The notes beneath the pieces are model-generated. The model saw only the letters and a program-made list of their open reading frames with translations. It was not told the origin of the DNA and ran no database searches. From Gammaproteobacteria bacterium (lineage in GTDB: Bacteria > Pseudomonadota > Gammaproteobacteria > Eutrophobiales > Eutrophobiaceae), in assembly GCA_030829955.1 (NCBI GenBank), contig JAURNY010000032.1, forward strand, positions 1-64,000: a DNA stretch of 64,000 nucleotides, given 5' to 3'. The position numbers were made by a program, and so were the translations under genes. Below, one piece after another: positions 1 through 9,180 of this stretch (its first letter is position 1; each line of letters starts with the position of its first letter).

Positions 1-70
1 CATGGTCTACGTGACCGATTGTGCCCACATTTACATGCGGTTTCGTTCGTTCAAATTTTTCCTTCGACAT
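1..70 (-). CDS. tuf: Elongation factor Tu, N-terminal fragment cut by the window edge
   Basis: Reading leftwards from the ATG at 70, the 23 visible codons begin MSKEKFERTKPHVNVGTIGH, the N-terminus of bacterial EF-Tu, and run into the start of the first GTPase motif (GHVDHGKT, cut after GHVDH). EF-Tu carries aminoacyl-tRNA to the ribosome. It lies 57 bases downstream of a tRNA-Thr gene on the same strand, the arrangement known for tufB in enterobacteria, so it is probably co-transcribed with the tRNAs. A GAGG-like ribosome site (GAGGAGTTACTTCA) sits before the ATG. The rest of the gene is outside the window. Confidence 0.95.
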   Translation of the reverse strand, partial: MSKEKFERTKPHVNVGTIGHVDH

Positions 71-127
71 TGAAGTAACTCCTCAATGAATTGCTTTTAG
101 TTAATAAATAAATTTTAAAGTTTAAAA

Positions 128-203
<76 letters not shown>

Positions 204-249
204 AAATATTCTCTAGATAGTCTTTCCTATCACCTGTAATCCTGATAAT

Positions 250-323
250 TGGAGCGGGTGATGGGAATCGAACCCACGTGTTCAGCTTGGAAGGCTGACG
301 TTCTACCATTGAACTACACCCGC
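250..323 (-). tRNA. glyT: tRNA-Gly(TCC)
   Basis: A 74-base cloverleaf with encoded CCA. The acceptor stem pairs GCGGGTG with CACCCGC; the anticodon stem TCAGC/GCTGA closes the loop CTTCCAA, giving anticodon TCC for glycine codons GGA and GGG. The T arm contains GTGGGTTCGATTCCCAT. It is the middle tRNA of a Tyr-Gly-Thr cluster read towards tuf, with about 46 bases to the next tRNA, which suggests processing from a common precursor. Confidence 0.97.
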
Positions 324-458
324 CAAAATCACCCTGTTTACTTGATTCTGACAACCTGCTAAATCATTCTCTGAGATTGCCCTCGACTAAAAACGCTCCT
401 ATAATTACCGCTCAGTGCTACTATATTAATAATCAGTAAAATCAATTAAATATCATAC

Positions 459-543
459 TGGTGGAGGGGGTAGGATTCGAACCTACGAAGGCTGAGCCAA
501 CAGATTTACAGTCTGCCCCCGTTGACCGCTTGGGTACCCCTCC
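459..543 (-). tRNA. tyrU: tRNA-Tyr(GTA)
   Basis: An 85-base class II tRNA with encoded CCA and a long variable arm. The acceptor stem is GGAGGGG paired to CCCCTCC; the anticodon stem CAGA/TCTG encloses CTGTAAA, so the anticodon is GTA (tyrosine codons UAU and UAC). The T arm holds TAGGTTCGAATCCTA. It is the first tRNA of the tRNA-tuf operon here; the thrU gene that precedes tyrU in E. coli is absent, since the promoter and then tsaC follow at once. Confidence 0.97.
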
Positions 544-559
544 AAAATTCAAGCCGGCC

Positions 560-588
560 ATTTTGAGACAATCATTTGCCACTGTCAA
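560..588 (-). promoter_or_regulatory. Predicted sigma-70 promoter of the tRNA-tuf operon
   Basis: On the minus strand a perfect -35 TTGACA (588-583) is followed after 17 bases by CAAAAT (565-560), a four-of-six match to the -10 box. A GC-rich stretch (GGCCGG) follows the -10, the kind of discriminator known from stringently controlled stable-RNA promoters. Transcription would begin about 10 bases before tRNA-Tyr. It lies just past the stop of tsaC, so the tRNAs need not depend on readthrough from tsaC. Sequence match only. Confidence 0.65.
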
Positions 589-601
589 TAAGCGTTTGAA
601 C

Positions 602-1168
602 TCATTTAGAAATTCTTATTATTTCACCTGTTAAGCCATGCCTAATCTCAGTTGGCGTATTTTCTAATGGCAATGACGCCGGGTAAATATAATCCAGCTG
701 ATCAAGAAAATATTTACTAACCTGGTCTGAATCGTACGCTGGTGGCAAGTTTTGAGGATTTGCACTGGTTGATACAAGCGGTCCCAAAACCTCGCATAAC
801 TGCTGAACGACTGGATATGCGCTTACTCTGACCGCCAAAGTATCATGCGTACCAGTTAACCATCTCGGTGTCGTTTTTTTAGTCGGAATTAGCCACGTGG
901 TGGGACCTGGCCATGTAGCAAGAACCTCATTTGCGTCAGTTAAAGCATCAAAATCAACCAAATCAACAAGTTGGGATTGATCCGCGGCTACACAGATAAG
1001 CCCCTTACCTACAGATCTTTTTTTAAGTTCTAATATTTTCGTTACAGAATGTTCATATTTTGGCAAACAACCTAAACCAAATACTGATTCAGTGGGGTAT
1101 GCAATGACGCCTCCCGACTGACAAGCTTCAATTGCGCGACTAATGTAATCGTCGTCTAGCATGTGCAA
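602..1168 (-). CDS. tsaC: L-threonylcarbamoyladenylate synthase (TsaC/YrdC/Sua5 family)
   Basis: This 188-residue single-domain YrdC protein matches the short TsaC form rather than the longer Sua5. It makes threonylcarbamoyl-AMP from threonine, bicarbonate and ATP, the first step of the t6A37 modification of tRNAs reading ANN codons. Visible family motifs are GGVIAYPTESVFGLGC (19-34), the KKR nucleotide-binding triplet (49-51), PGPTTWL (87-93) and STSAN (133-137). A second ATG two codons in (1162) is an equally good start, matching family N-termini better. It is 18 bases downstream of topA on the same strand and is probably co-transcribed with it; it ends just before the tRNA-operon promoter. 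Confidence 0.93.
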   Translation of the reverse strand: MHMLDDDYISRAIEACQSGGVIAYPTESVFGLGCLPKYEHSVTKILELKKRSVGKGLICVAADQSQLVDLVDFDALTDANEVLATWPGPTTWLIPTKKTTPRWLTGTHDTLAVRVSAYPVVQQLCEVLGPLVSTSANPQNLPPAYDSDQVSKYFLDQLDYIYPASLPLENTPTEIRHGLTGEIIRISK

Positions 1169-1186
1169 TAAATAGTAAAAATTAAA

Positions 1187-3520
1187 TTATTTGGAAGCTT
1201 TCTTTTTAGTAGTTTTCTTTTTACTACGACGACCACGTGCAGGAGCGGCTGCGAGTAATTCTTTACAATCTTCTAACGAGAGACTCTTGGGCTCAGTTTC
1301 TTTAGGAATCTTGGCATTTTTCTTACCATCAGTAACATATGGACCATAGCGTCCATTTAATACAGAAATACCATCATCTTCGAATATGCGAATCTGTTTC
1401 TCAGCATCGGCTTTCTTCTTTTCTTCGATTATTTCTAACGCGCGCTCAAGCGTGATGGTGTAAGGATCATCATCGTTATCTTTTTTTATCGATACGAATT
1501 TGCTGCCGTAACGAATATAGGGACCAAACCGACCAATACTCGCTGCCACTTCTTCACCATCAGGTGTTTCACCCAAACCACGAGGCAATTTGAATAGCTC
1601 CATTGCTTCTTCAAGTGTAATGCTATCGAGACGTTGCCCAGGACGCATACCAGCGAATTTTGGCTTGTCCTCATCGTCCTTGGTACCAATCTGTGCATAT
1701 GGCCCATAGCGACCAATACGAACCGAGACCTCTTTGCCGGATTTAGGATCTGTTCCCAAAACTCTGGCTTGTGCAACTTCTGCACGACTTACATTTTCGT
1801 CTTTATCCTGAACCTGATGAATAAACGGATCCCAGAATTCTTTCATCAAAGGCACCAAGTTTTTTTCACCACGCGATACTGCATCCAGATCATCTTCCAG
1901 TTTTGCAGTGAAATCATAATCGACATAATCAGCAAAATGGTTAGTTAGAAAATCATTCACTATTGTGCCTTTATCAGTTGGATAAAAACGCTTACTTTCT
2001 AATTCAACGTATTCACGATTGAGTAGTGTTGAAATAATACTGGCGTAAGTAGAAGGTCGACCAATGTCATGTTCTTCCAATGATTTAACCAGACTTGCTT
2101 CCGAAAAACGTGGAGGTGGTTCAGTAAAATGTTGTTCATCTCTTATTTTGAGCAGCTTAACTTTGTCCCCTTCATTTAGTTGCGGCAACATTTTTTCATC
2201 GTCATCAGAATTTTTATCATCATCCTGACCTTCGAGATAGACTTCCATGAAACCGGCATCAGCGATACTGGAACCATTAGCTCTAAAGTTATTTTGCTTA
2301 CCACAATTCAAATCGACAGCTACTGTATCAATGGTCGCATGTTTCATCTGCGAAGCCATGGCCCGCTTCCATATTAATTCATAAAGTTTAAATTGCTCTG
2401 ATGTTAATTTGCTTTTTATATCTGCCGGCACACGTATAACAGATGTTGGTCTAATCGCCTCATGCGCCTCTTGTGCATTTTTAGATTTGGTTTTGAATTC
2501 ACGTGGCTTGGGTGGCACGGCATCTTTTCCATACCGTTCCCCAATAAAATGACGCATTTCCTCTATCGCTTCTTTGGCAAGATTGACAGAGTCTGTTCTC
2601 ATATAAGTAATTAAACCTTCAGCACCTCCACCTATATCGATCCCTTCATAAAGTTGCTGTGCAGTGCGCATCGTACGTTGTGCGGTGAAACCAAGTTTTC
2701 TTGCTGCTTCCTGTTGCAAGGTAGATGTAATAAATGGTGCAGCAGGCTGACGTTTACGTTGTTTCTTGGTTACCTTTTCAACCAGCAATTCGTCCTTGGC
2801 AGCATCTAACAGAGTTTGTTTTGCTGACGCAGCATCCTTGGCGTTGTTGATGGTAAACTGTTTTAACTTCTCGCCTTCAAACAGATTTAACTTGCCATTG
2901 AACTTATTCTTCTCAAATTCCAAATCCGCTTCAATGGTCCAGTATTCTCTTGGTTTAAATTCTTTTATTTCTTTTTCGCGTTCTACAATCATTCGCAATG
3001 CCGGCGACTGCACTCTGCCCGCAGATAAACCTGGCTGCACTTTTTTCCATAGTAATGGCGATAGATTAAAACCAACAAGATAGTCCAATGCACGGCGCGC
3101 CTGTTGTGCGTCAATAAGATTTGATGCAAGTTCTCGCGGATGAGCAATAGCATCTTTGATCGCTGATTTGGTTACTTCATGAAAAACGACACGATGAACT
3201 GTTTTATCTTTCAATACACCCTTATCACGCAGCAGTTCATATAAATGCCAGGATATTGCTTCGCCTTCGCGATCAGGGTCAGTTGCAAGATATAAGGTAT
3301 CAGCCTTCTTCAATGCTTTGGCAATAGCATCTACATGTTTGGCATTCTTTTCGATTGGCTCATAAATCATGCTGAAGTCTTGTTCCGGGTCAACTGCTCC
3401 AGATTTCGCCTTCAGATCACGTACATGCCCATAAGACGCCAAAACCTTGAAGTCTTTACCCAGATAACGCTCTAGCGTTTTTGATTTTGCTGGAGATTCA
3501 ACGACAACTAAAGAACTCAT
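1187..3520 (-). CDS. topA: DNA topoisomerase I (omega protein)
   Basis: Type IA topoisomerase of 777 residues that relaxes negative supercoils via a 5'-phosphotyrosine intermediate. The N-terminal TOPRIM domain has VVESPAKSKT (6-15) and the metal-binding DPDRE (81-85). The active-site tyrosine is Y306 in YMRTDSVN. The C-terminus carries three topoisomerase C-terminal repeats of the IGRYGPY/IGRFGPY/NGRYGPY type (about 620-745) rather than the four-cysteine zinc fingers of E. coli TopA, and ends in a basic lysine-rich tail (RGRRSKKKTTKKK). The repeat-and-basic-tail layout is common outside enterics. It sits between smg and tsaC on the same strand. Confidence 0.97.
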   Translation of the reverse strand: MSSLVVVESPAKSKTLERYLGKDFKVLASYGHVRDLKAKSGAVDPEQDFSMIYEPIEKNAKHVDAIAKALKKADTLYLATDPDREGEAISWHLYELLRDKGVLKDKTVHRVVFHEVTKSAIKDAIAHPRELASNLIDAQQARRALDYLVGFNLSPLLWKKVQPGLSAGRVQSPALRMIVEREKEIKEFKPREYWTIEADLEFEKNKFNGKLNLFEGEKLKQFTINNAKDAASAKQTLLDAAKDELLVEKVTKKQRKRQPAAPFITSTLQQEAARKLGFTAQRTMRTAQQLYEGIDIGGGAEGLITYMRTDSVNLAKEAIEEMRHFIGERYGKDAVPPKPREFKTKSKNAQEAHEAIRPTSVIRVPADIKSKLTSEQFKLYELIWKRAMASQMKHATIDTVAVDLNCGKQNNFRANGSSIADAGFMEVYLEGQDDDKNSDDDEKMLPQLNEGDKVKLLKIRDEQHFTEPPPRFSEASLVKSLEEHDIGRPSTYASIISTLLNREYVELESKRFYPTDKGTIVNDFLTNHFADYVDYDFTAKLEDDLDAVSRGEKNLVPLMKEFWDPFIHQVQDKDENVSRAEVAQARVLGTDPKSGKEVSVRIGRYGPYAQIGTKDDEDKPKFAGMRPGQRLDSITLEEAMELFKLPRGLGETPDGEEVAASIGRFGPYIRYGSKFVSIKKDNDDDPYTITLERALEIIEEKKKADAEKQIRIFEDDGISVLNGRYGPYVTDGKKNAKIPKETEPKSLSLEDCKELLAAAPARGRRSKKKTTKKKASK

Positions 3521-3562
3521 AACAAGAAAATCTTTTTTATTGTAATAAGGAGAATTATATTA

Positions 3563-4039
3563 TTAATGTATAACGGCACTGATGTCATCCATCAGTATAT
3601 CTTCCATCCAGGTAAATGCCGCTTCTTTGCCTGGCCTGTTAAACAACACCATTAACACAACCCATTTTAATTGCTCAAGTTCAATAAAATCCGTTTCCAG
3701 CGCCATTACTCTATCAATCACTAATTCTCTATCATCGGCATCGATCACACCTGACTGTTCAAGAAATAATAAAAAACCTTTACATTTAACATCAAGTTTT
3801 TCGTTTTCGATATCATTAAAGAGTCTGATAGAGAGAGTTAGTTTTGTTTTGTCGTTTAGCTCATCTTTTTGCATAGCTAAACATTCAAGCCAATCTATCG
3901 CTTTGTTGACCTGAGAGTCAGTAAAACCTGCTTCTGTGAGTTGCGTTTTTAAATCTTCCTGATCAGGTGCCATCTCCAATTCTTCTTCAACATAATGATC
4001 AAATAAATAAATTAATACATCCAGCACTGATTCTTTCAT
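3563..4039 (-). CDS. smg: Smg family protein (DUF494)
   Basis: A 158-residue protein beginning MKESVLDVLIYLFDHY, the typical start of the Smg/DUF494 family, rich in acidic residues (EEELEMAPDQEDL) and predicted all-helical. The longer open frame begins upstream, but the ATG at 4039 is preceded by AGGAT at good spacing and gives the family length (E. coli Smg is about 157), so I use it. The biochemical role of Smg is unknown; its constant position beside dprA and topA is the main clue, and that order is kept here. It probably shares a transcript with topA. Confidence 0.9.
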   Translation of the reverse strand: MKESVLDVLIYLFDHYVEEELEMAPDQEDLKTQLTEAGFTDSQVNKAIDWLECLAMQKDELNDKTKLTLSIRLFNDIENEKLDVKCKGFLLFLEQSGVIDADDRELVIDRVMALETDFIELEQLKWVVLMVLFNRPGKEAAFTWMEDILMDDISAVIH

Positions 4040-4052
4040 AAATATCCTGTAT

Positions 4053-4582
4053 CTATACGCAACGGTAATACTTGCCTCCATGTCTTGATTTGACTGTACC
4101 ATTTAATTCCATTAATAACAGCATGGAGGAAACTGAATCCGCCGTCAATCCTGTTGAACTCACCAATGCATCAATCGTGAATGGGGCATATACCATTTTT
4201 GCCAATAATAATTGTTGCTCAGACGTTAACATATTGATTAAGTTATTATCTGACATGATATTTGATTGATCCTCCAGCTCATGATTGACTAGAGCACCAA
4301 TCTCTTCGATTATTCCATTAACTGTTTCAGTTAATTTCACACTTTGCTTAATTAAGATAATAATTTGGCTCGGCCATCAAGCCATTTAAATAATTGCTGT
4401 TCATTGGGCTTGTGAATTGACCTAGCACTTGCCTGATACAAACCTGCATCCAGCAAATCTACACAACTTCCTAATGTTATAGACTTGGGAGAAGCAAAAT
4501 ATTGCAGAAGTTCATGACAACTGAAAGGTCCAACACCATTCGCCTGAGAAATGATTAACTACTCCCTGTAATCATTATTCAT
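4053..4582 (-). pseudogene. dprA: dprA/smf remnant (nonsense codon plus loss of the Rossmann domain)
   Basis: DprA loads RecA on incoming single-stranded DNA during transformation and is normally about 360 residues. Here an ATG at 4582 gives MNNDYRE and then TAG (4561-4559), where relatives usually have Trp. Reading on in frame gives LIISQANGVGPFSCHELLQYF, the N-terminal SAM-like domain, ending around WLDGRAKLLS and a TAA. The next recognisable sequence, in another frame, is ILIKQSVKLTE followed by the C-terminal winged-helix domain (TSEQQLLLAKM ... VSSMLLLMELNGTVKSRHGGKYYRC), down to 4053. The roughly 200-residue nucleotide-binding core between them is missing, with the junction near 4360. 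A GTG-started open frame (4340-4053) still covers the winged helix but has no clear ribosome site. The gene cannot make DprA. Confidence 0.85.
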
Positions 4583-4620
4583 AACTATTGTTCAAACGCA
4601 CTACATTACAGAAAAAGATT

Positions 4621-4651
4621 GTTTTTGACGGATAGTATGTCCGCCAAAAAC
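4621..4651 (-). terminator. Probable intrinsic terminator after the LysM gene
   Basis: Just past the stop of the LysM gene (4660) the DNA can fold as TTTTTG-(A)-CGGA, loop TAGTATG, TCCG-(C)-CAAAAA, a stem with one mismatch flanked by complementary A and T runs. Read leftwards it would stop transcription before the dprA remnant; the symmetric A/T flanks mean it could act in both directions. Confidence 0.55.
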
Positions 4652-4659
4652 AAGATTAT

Positions 4660-5733
4660 TTACATACTTCTTACCACATCATTTATATGAATTGCGCCTT
4701 TAGTTTCCATTACTAATGCGTAACTAACTTTATTAAATGTGCGAAATATCATAGCAACACCTACATATTCTTCAGGAAGCTGGACATTCTCAGTTTTCTC
4801 TCCTAGAGTTTTTTGGATATTAGGACCTATTTTGTCTTTAACTAATTTTCCTGCCTGATAAATGCCCAAAACATTTCCTGGCTCAACACCTTGTTCCTTA
4901 CCAAGGTTTAGCACAATGATCTGATATTGACCAATCTGAGAAACACCATCAACTACTGATAATATCTGACCATTTACAGTGGAGGCTGTTGGTCTGGGAA
5001 TAAATTCAGAATTAATATCATCATTTGAATTTACAACCAAACGGTCGCCATTAAGCACTTCACGATCAACGCTGGTGATAATAGCCGAAGCAGGATCGCC
5101 GTGTTTTTCTAGTACGGCATCACCTACATAGATTGCCTCATAACCTAATATTTCCTGCTTACTCTTATCTGTCGGATTAATATATGGTTTACCCATACGA
5201 TAAATAGAAAACTCTATATCTTCTGTATCCTCGGCCAAACCTCTTATATAGATTTTATTACCTGTAGCAGAAATTAAACGCTGGTCATAACTTGATACGA
5301 CGTATGGCCAATACTTGATTTCATTTTCATCCAATACCAAAGGTCGTTCCAAGAACTGCTGTATGGCATCAACCGGAATAGTATTGATTGCTTCATCATG
5401 CTCAGACATCCTGATTTTCGGCGACAATTTAACATTTCTTCCATTTACCATACTGCCTCTATTAATATTCAGGACAGGCATACCATCATTATATGTAAGC
5501 GAGATAACATCTCCTGGATAGATAAGATGAGGGTTTGCTATCTGGGGATTAACATCCCAGATTTCCGGCCAACGCCATGGATTTTCCAAAAATTTTGCGG
5601 ATATATCCCATAGCGTATCTCCCTTGACGACCACATAATTATCGGGATGATCCGGATTGACCTTTATTTCATCTGCATTGGCGAAATTAACCAATGCAAA
5701 TAAAACAAATGAAATCAGAGTTTTATTGAACAT
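4660..5733 (-). CDS. LysM-domain envelope protein
   Basis: A 357-residue secreted protein. After a signal peptide (MFNKTLISFVLFALVNFANA) comes one LysM domain (about 27-85), with YVVVKGDTLWDISAKFLENPWRWPEIW and IYPGDVISL, a peptidoglycan-binding fold. The remaining 270 residues form a beta-rich region conserved in proteins encoded between dprA and def in many gammaproteobacteria. I chose the ATG at 5733 because AAGGTGG lies five bases upstream; a GTG at 5742 is the alternative. It is divergent from def. The molecular role is not established; binding to the cell wall is inferred from LysM. Confidence 0.88.
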   Translation of the reverse strand: MFNKTLISFVLFALVNFANADEIKVNPDHPDNYVVVKGDTLWDISAKFLENPWRWPEIWDVNPQIANPHLIYPGDVISLTYNDGMPVLNINRGSMVNGRNVKLSPKIRMSEHDEAINTIPVDAIQQFLERPLVLDENEIKYWPYVVSSYDQRLISATGNKIYIRGLAEDTEDIEFSIYRMGKPYINPTDKSKQEILGYEAIYVGDAVLEKHGDPASAIITSVDREVLNGDRLVVNSNDDINSEFIPRPTASTVNGQILSVVDGVSQIGQYQIIVLNLGKEQGVEPGNVLGIYQAGKLVKDKIGPNIQKTLGEKTENVQLPEEYVGVAMIFRTFNKVSYALVMETKGAIHINDVVRSM

Positions 5734-5884
5734 GTCTACCACCTTACATGATTTCCTTAATGTAGATTAGCAAAAACTCTATCAAAATGTTACCAGTTGA
5801 ACTAATTTCATCTACTCTTACTGCAACTTATTGATTTTTCTATATACTAACAGTCATAAATACCAATTTTTGGAGTAATTTTCA

Positions 5885-6394
5885 GTGGCTTTACTAGAAG
5901 TCTTACATTTTCCGGATGATCGCTTACGTAATGTAGCGAAGCCAGTCGAAACAATTGATGAAAAAATTCGCGAACTGGCTGCCAATATGCTTGAGACCAT
6001 GTATGCAGAAAACGGCATTGGGTTGGCGGCGACACAGGTGAATATCGCAAAACGCATCGTAGTAATCGATTTATCTGAAGCCAAGGACGAAGCCATGGTA
6101 CTCATCAATCCTGAGATTCTGGAATTACATGGTATAGAGAGCATGAAAGAAGGCTGTCTATCTGTACCAGATTATTTTGATATTGTAGAAAGAGCGGAAT
6201 CAATTAAATATCGTTATCAGAATCTTGATGGCGACATTATTGAATCTGAAACTGATGGCTTGTTAGCAGTCTGTATTCAACATGAGATAGATCACCTGAA
6301 TGGAAAATTATTCATTGATTATCTATCACCCCTAAAGCGCCAGCGCTTAAAAAAGAAAATAGAAAAACTGGAAAAACAACAGACCGTCTTGTAA
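5885..6394 (+). CDS. def: Peptide deformylase
   Basis: A 169-residue metalloenzyme that removes the N-formyl group from nascent proteins. All three signature motifs are present: GIGLAATQ (44-51), EGCLS (89-93, cysteine metal ligand) and HEIDH (133-137, two histidine ligands and the catalytic glutamate). The start is GTG at 5885, preceded by TTGGAG. It overlaps the fmt start by one base (TAATG), so the enzymes that add and remove the formyl group are translationally coupled, as in most bacteria. Confidence 0.97.
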   Translation: MALLEVLHFPDDRLRNVAKPVETIDEKIRELAANMLETMYAENGIGLAATQVNIAKRIVVIDLSEAKDEAMVLINPEILELHGIESMKEGCLSVPDYFDIVERAESIKYRYQNLDGDIIESETDGLLAVCIQHEIDHLNGKLFIDYLSPLKRQRLKKKIEKLEKQQTVL

Positions 6395-7329
6395 TGACGA
6401 CTAGACTGAGAATTGCATTTGCTGGCACACCGGAAATTGCCAGCAGAATACTTGATGCCATAAATCATAAAAATGAACATGATATTGAATTAGTGTTTAC
6501 TCAACCGGATAGACCTGCTGGTCGAGGTCGCCCACTAAAACCAAGCGACGTCAAACAATTTGCCACAACACACAATTTTCCTGTCTATCAACCCGAGACA
6601 ACTAAAACAATTAATATAAAGCAATTAGCAAAATGCGATCTGATGCTGGTTATTGCATATGGTCTCTTACTATCAGAAGACGTTCTCAATGCTCCGCGTC
6701 TGGGTTGCATCAATATTCATACATCATTGTTGCCCAGATGGCGAGGCGCAGCACCAATACAAAGAGCCATTGAAGCAGGTGATGACATAACGGGCATCAG
6801 TATTATGCAAATGGAAAAGGGACTGGACACCGGCCCTGTTCTATTTCAAAAAAGTTGCGGAATTGATAAAAATGAAACAGCAGGTTCACTTCACGACAAA
6901 CTTGTCATGATGAGCATAGAAGCAATTCATCCTTTATTGAATAACATCGCAACAGACAAAATAAATACAAAACAGCAGGATGATAACCTTGCCAATTACG
7001 CACATAAGATTAGTAAACAAGATGCTCGATTAGACTGGAATAAACCAGCAGTACTTTTGGAGCGACAGGTTCGAGCATTTAATCCTTTTCCAATCTGTCA
7101 CACTGAGCTAAATGGTATGCCAATTCGGATATGGTCTGCTGATGTTAAACCTCATTGTCAGGGGGAAGTAGGAGAAATAATAAATACCAGCAAAGAAAGT
7201 ATTGACGTCGTTACCAGCGATGGTGTTCTTGCAATTACCAGTCTGCAAATCCCCGGCAAGACCAGGGTTGATGCCAAGGCTTTTCTTAATGGTCACCCAG
7301 ATTTTCTAAATTCAAACACTGTGAATTAA
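6394..7329 (+). CDS. fmt: Methionyl-tRNA formyltransferase
   Basis: A 311-residue enzyme that formylates initiator Met-tRNA using 10-formyl-THF. The N-terminal formyltransferase fold contains the catalytic N107-I-H109 with SLLPRWRGAAP (111-121) and the catalytic aspartate D145 in EKGLDTGP. The C-terminal half has the RAFNPFP motif of the tRNA-binding OB-like domain. It sits between def and rsmB with a two-base gap to rsmB, the conserved def-fmt-rsmB operon. It depends on the folate C1 pool that the gcv genes at the far end of the window would also feed. Confidence 0.97.
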   Translation: MTTRLRIAFAGTPEIASRILDAINHKNEHDIELVFTQPDRPAGRGRPLKPSDVKQFATTHNFPVYQPETTKTINIKQLAKCDLMLVIAYGLLLSEDVLNAPRLGCINIHTSLLPRWRGAAPIQRAIEAGDDITGISIMQMEKGLDTGPVLFQKSCGIDKNETAGSLHDKLVMMSIEAIHPLLNNIATDKINTKQQDDNLANYAHKISKQDARLDWNKPAVLLERQVRAFNPFPICHTELNGMPIRIWSADVKPHCQGEVGEIINTSKESIDVVTSDGVLAITSLQIPGKTRVDAKAFLNGHPDFLNSNTVN

Positions 7330-7331
7330 TT

Positions 7332-8639
7332 GTGTCTGCACGACATTCAGCCGTACAAGTTCTGAGTTCTGTCATTGGAGATGGAAATAAATTATCTGAT
7401 GTTTTATCTGATAAAAAAATTGTAATCGATGACAAAGATAAACCCATTGTTCAAGAGATTTGTTATGGCACTGTGCGTTGGTATTACCTGCTTGAATCAA
7501 TATTGGATTCACTCGTAGATAAACCAATTAAACGAAAAGATCAGATATTAAAATATTTAATCTTGTCAGGTTTATACCAATTAAAGTTTATGCGCAAACC
7601 TGCACATGCTGTAATTTCTGAAACAGTATCAATCTGTAATGGACTAAAAAGAACCTCTGCAAAGGGTTTAGTCAACGCAATCCTTAGACGTTATCAACGA
7701 GAAGCCGACAAACTGGAAAATAAACTTACCAATGAACTCGAGATCAGGACTTCTCACCCAAAATGGTTAATAGACAGATTACGACAGGATTGGCCAGAGG
7801 ATTATTTATCAATTCTCGATGCTAATAATAATAAACCACCTATGTACCTTCGGGTTAATCAACAAAATATTAGTCGTGATAATTACAATAAATTACTTAA
7901 CGAACAGCACATCACGGCAAGCAAAACCGAATTTTCAGATTCGGGTATAGAGCTGCTTACCCCTTGCAATGTAGATGAATTACCAGAATTCAATAATGGT
8001 TTTATTTCAGTTCAGGATCTGGCTGCGCAGTTAGCAATACCCTTATTACGATTGGAAAGGGGACAACATGTGCTTGATGCCTGTGCTGCACCGGGTGGGA
8101 AAAGTATTCATATACTTGAAACAGAACCCAATATTGCTTCATTGACTCTGGTTGAAAAAGAAAAATCTCGCGCACATCGCATAGAAGAAAATCTGCTACG
8201 CATGCAAATGAATGCGAAGTTGAAAATTGCAGATTTATGTCAACTTGATGACTGGTGGGATGGGCAATTATTTGATCGTATATTATTGGATGCGCCATGT
8301 TCGGCTACAGGCGTAATACGCCGACATCCGGACATTAAAATCTCCAGAACACCGGAACATATTAACAAAAACAGTCAACTTCAGGCTGAACTACTCCATG
8401 CCGCATGGCAAACACTCAAACATGGCGGGAGAATGCTATATGTAACCTGCTCAATATTACGCCAGGAAAATTCAGAAACCATAAAGACATTCTTACAATC
8501 TCATCCTGATAGCAAACTGGAAACTATACAAACTGCATGGGGAATTGATACTGGATATGGACAACAAATAATTACCGGACAGTACAATATGGACGGATTT
8601 TTTTATGCCGTCTTGCTTAAGGGCTTAAACAATGCATAA
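7332..8639 (+). CDS. rsmB: 16S rRNA m5C967 methyltransferase
   Basis: 435 residues starting at GTG. An N-terminal NusB-like RNA-binding domain (1-140, with VQEICYGTVRW and KGLVNAILRR) is followed by a Rossmann methyltransferase: SAM motif DACAAPGGKS (249-258), DAPCSATG with C323, and the catalytic TCS at 372-374. This is the RsmB (Sun/Fmu) architecture, methylating C967 of 16S rRNA. The 3' end overlaps the DUF4390 gene by eight bases, indicating one operon. Confidence 0.96.
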   Translation: MSARHSAVQVLSSVIGDGNKLSDVLSDKKIVIDDKDKPIVQEICYGTVRWYYLLESILDSLVDKPIKRKDQILKYLILSGLYQLKFMRKPAHAVISETVSICNGLKRTSAKGLVNAILRRYQREADKLENKLTNELEIRTSHPKWLIDRLRQDWPEDYLSILDANNNKPPMYLRVNQQNISRDNYNKLLNEQHITASKTEFSDSGIELLTPCNVDELPEFNNGFISVQDLAAQLAIPLLRLERGQHVLDACAAPGGKSIHILETEPNIASLTLVEKEKSRAHRIEENLLRMQMNAKLKIADLCQLDDWWDGQLFDRILLDAPCSATGVIRRHPDIKISRTPEHINKNSQLQAELLHAAWQTLKHGGRMLYVTCSILRQENSETIKTFLQSHPDSKLETIQTAWGIDTGYGQQIITGQYNMDGFFYAVLLKGLNNA

Positions 8640-9180
8640 AACTATAATATTTCTGATACTGATATGTAGTCTGTATGCAACCAAGACTTTCGCCATTTCA
8701 TTAACACTGAAATCTCTTGAAACCAATAATCAAAATAGTGATTACATTATTGACGCCCGATTTAGTATTTCACTGAGTGAAGAAATAATGGAAGCTTTGA
8801 AAAATGGAATTCCACTCACATTACAAACAGACGTAGAAGTGTTATTACTACGGGATTGGCTTCCCGATGAAAAAACAGTGACATTAAGCAAACGCTATCA
8901 ATTACAACATCAGCCACTAACCGAAGACTATTTAACTGTCGATTTAAAAACCGGTATACGCCAATCCTATGACAACCTGAATGCCGCATTAAACCATATT
9001 GGTCAGATTAATAATTTCAAACTACTCAATCAGGATATATTGTTAGACAATAGGAATTATATGGGCCGCATACGTATGTATCTCGATTTGGATAGTTTAC
9101 CCACACCGATGCGTCCACAGGTTTATTTCTCAGACGATTGGCAACTAGAAACAGACTGGCACGAATGGAAAATAAAATAA
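8632..9180 (+). CDS. DUF4390 secreted protein
   Basis: 182 residues with an N-terminal signal peptide (MHKTIIFLILICSLYATKTFA) and a beta-rich body containing FSISLSEEIMEALKNGIPLTL and LLLRDWLPDE, which match the DUF4390 family. In many proteobacteria this gene lies between rsmB and ntrY, as here; it overlaps both neighbours. No function is established. Position before a sensor kinase and an exported product suggest, as inference only, a periplasmic partner of that kinase. Confidence 0.85.
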   Translation: MHKTIIFLILICSLYATKTFAISLTLKSLETNNQNSDYIIDARFSISLSEEIMEALKNGIPLTLQTDVEVLLLRDWLPDEKTVTLSKRYQLQHQPLTEDYLTVDLKTGIRQSYDNLNAALNHIGQINNFKLLNQDILLDNRNYMGRIRMYLDLDSLPTPMRPQVYFSDDWQLETDWHEWKIK

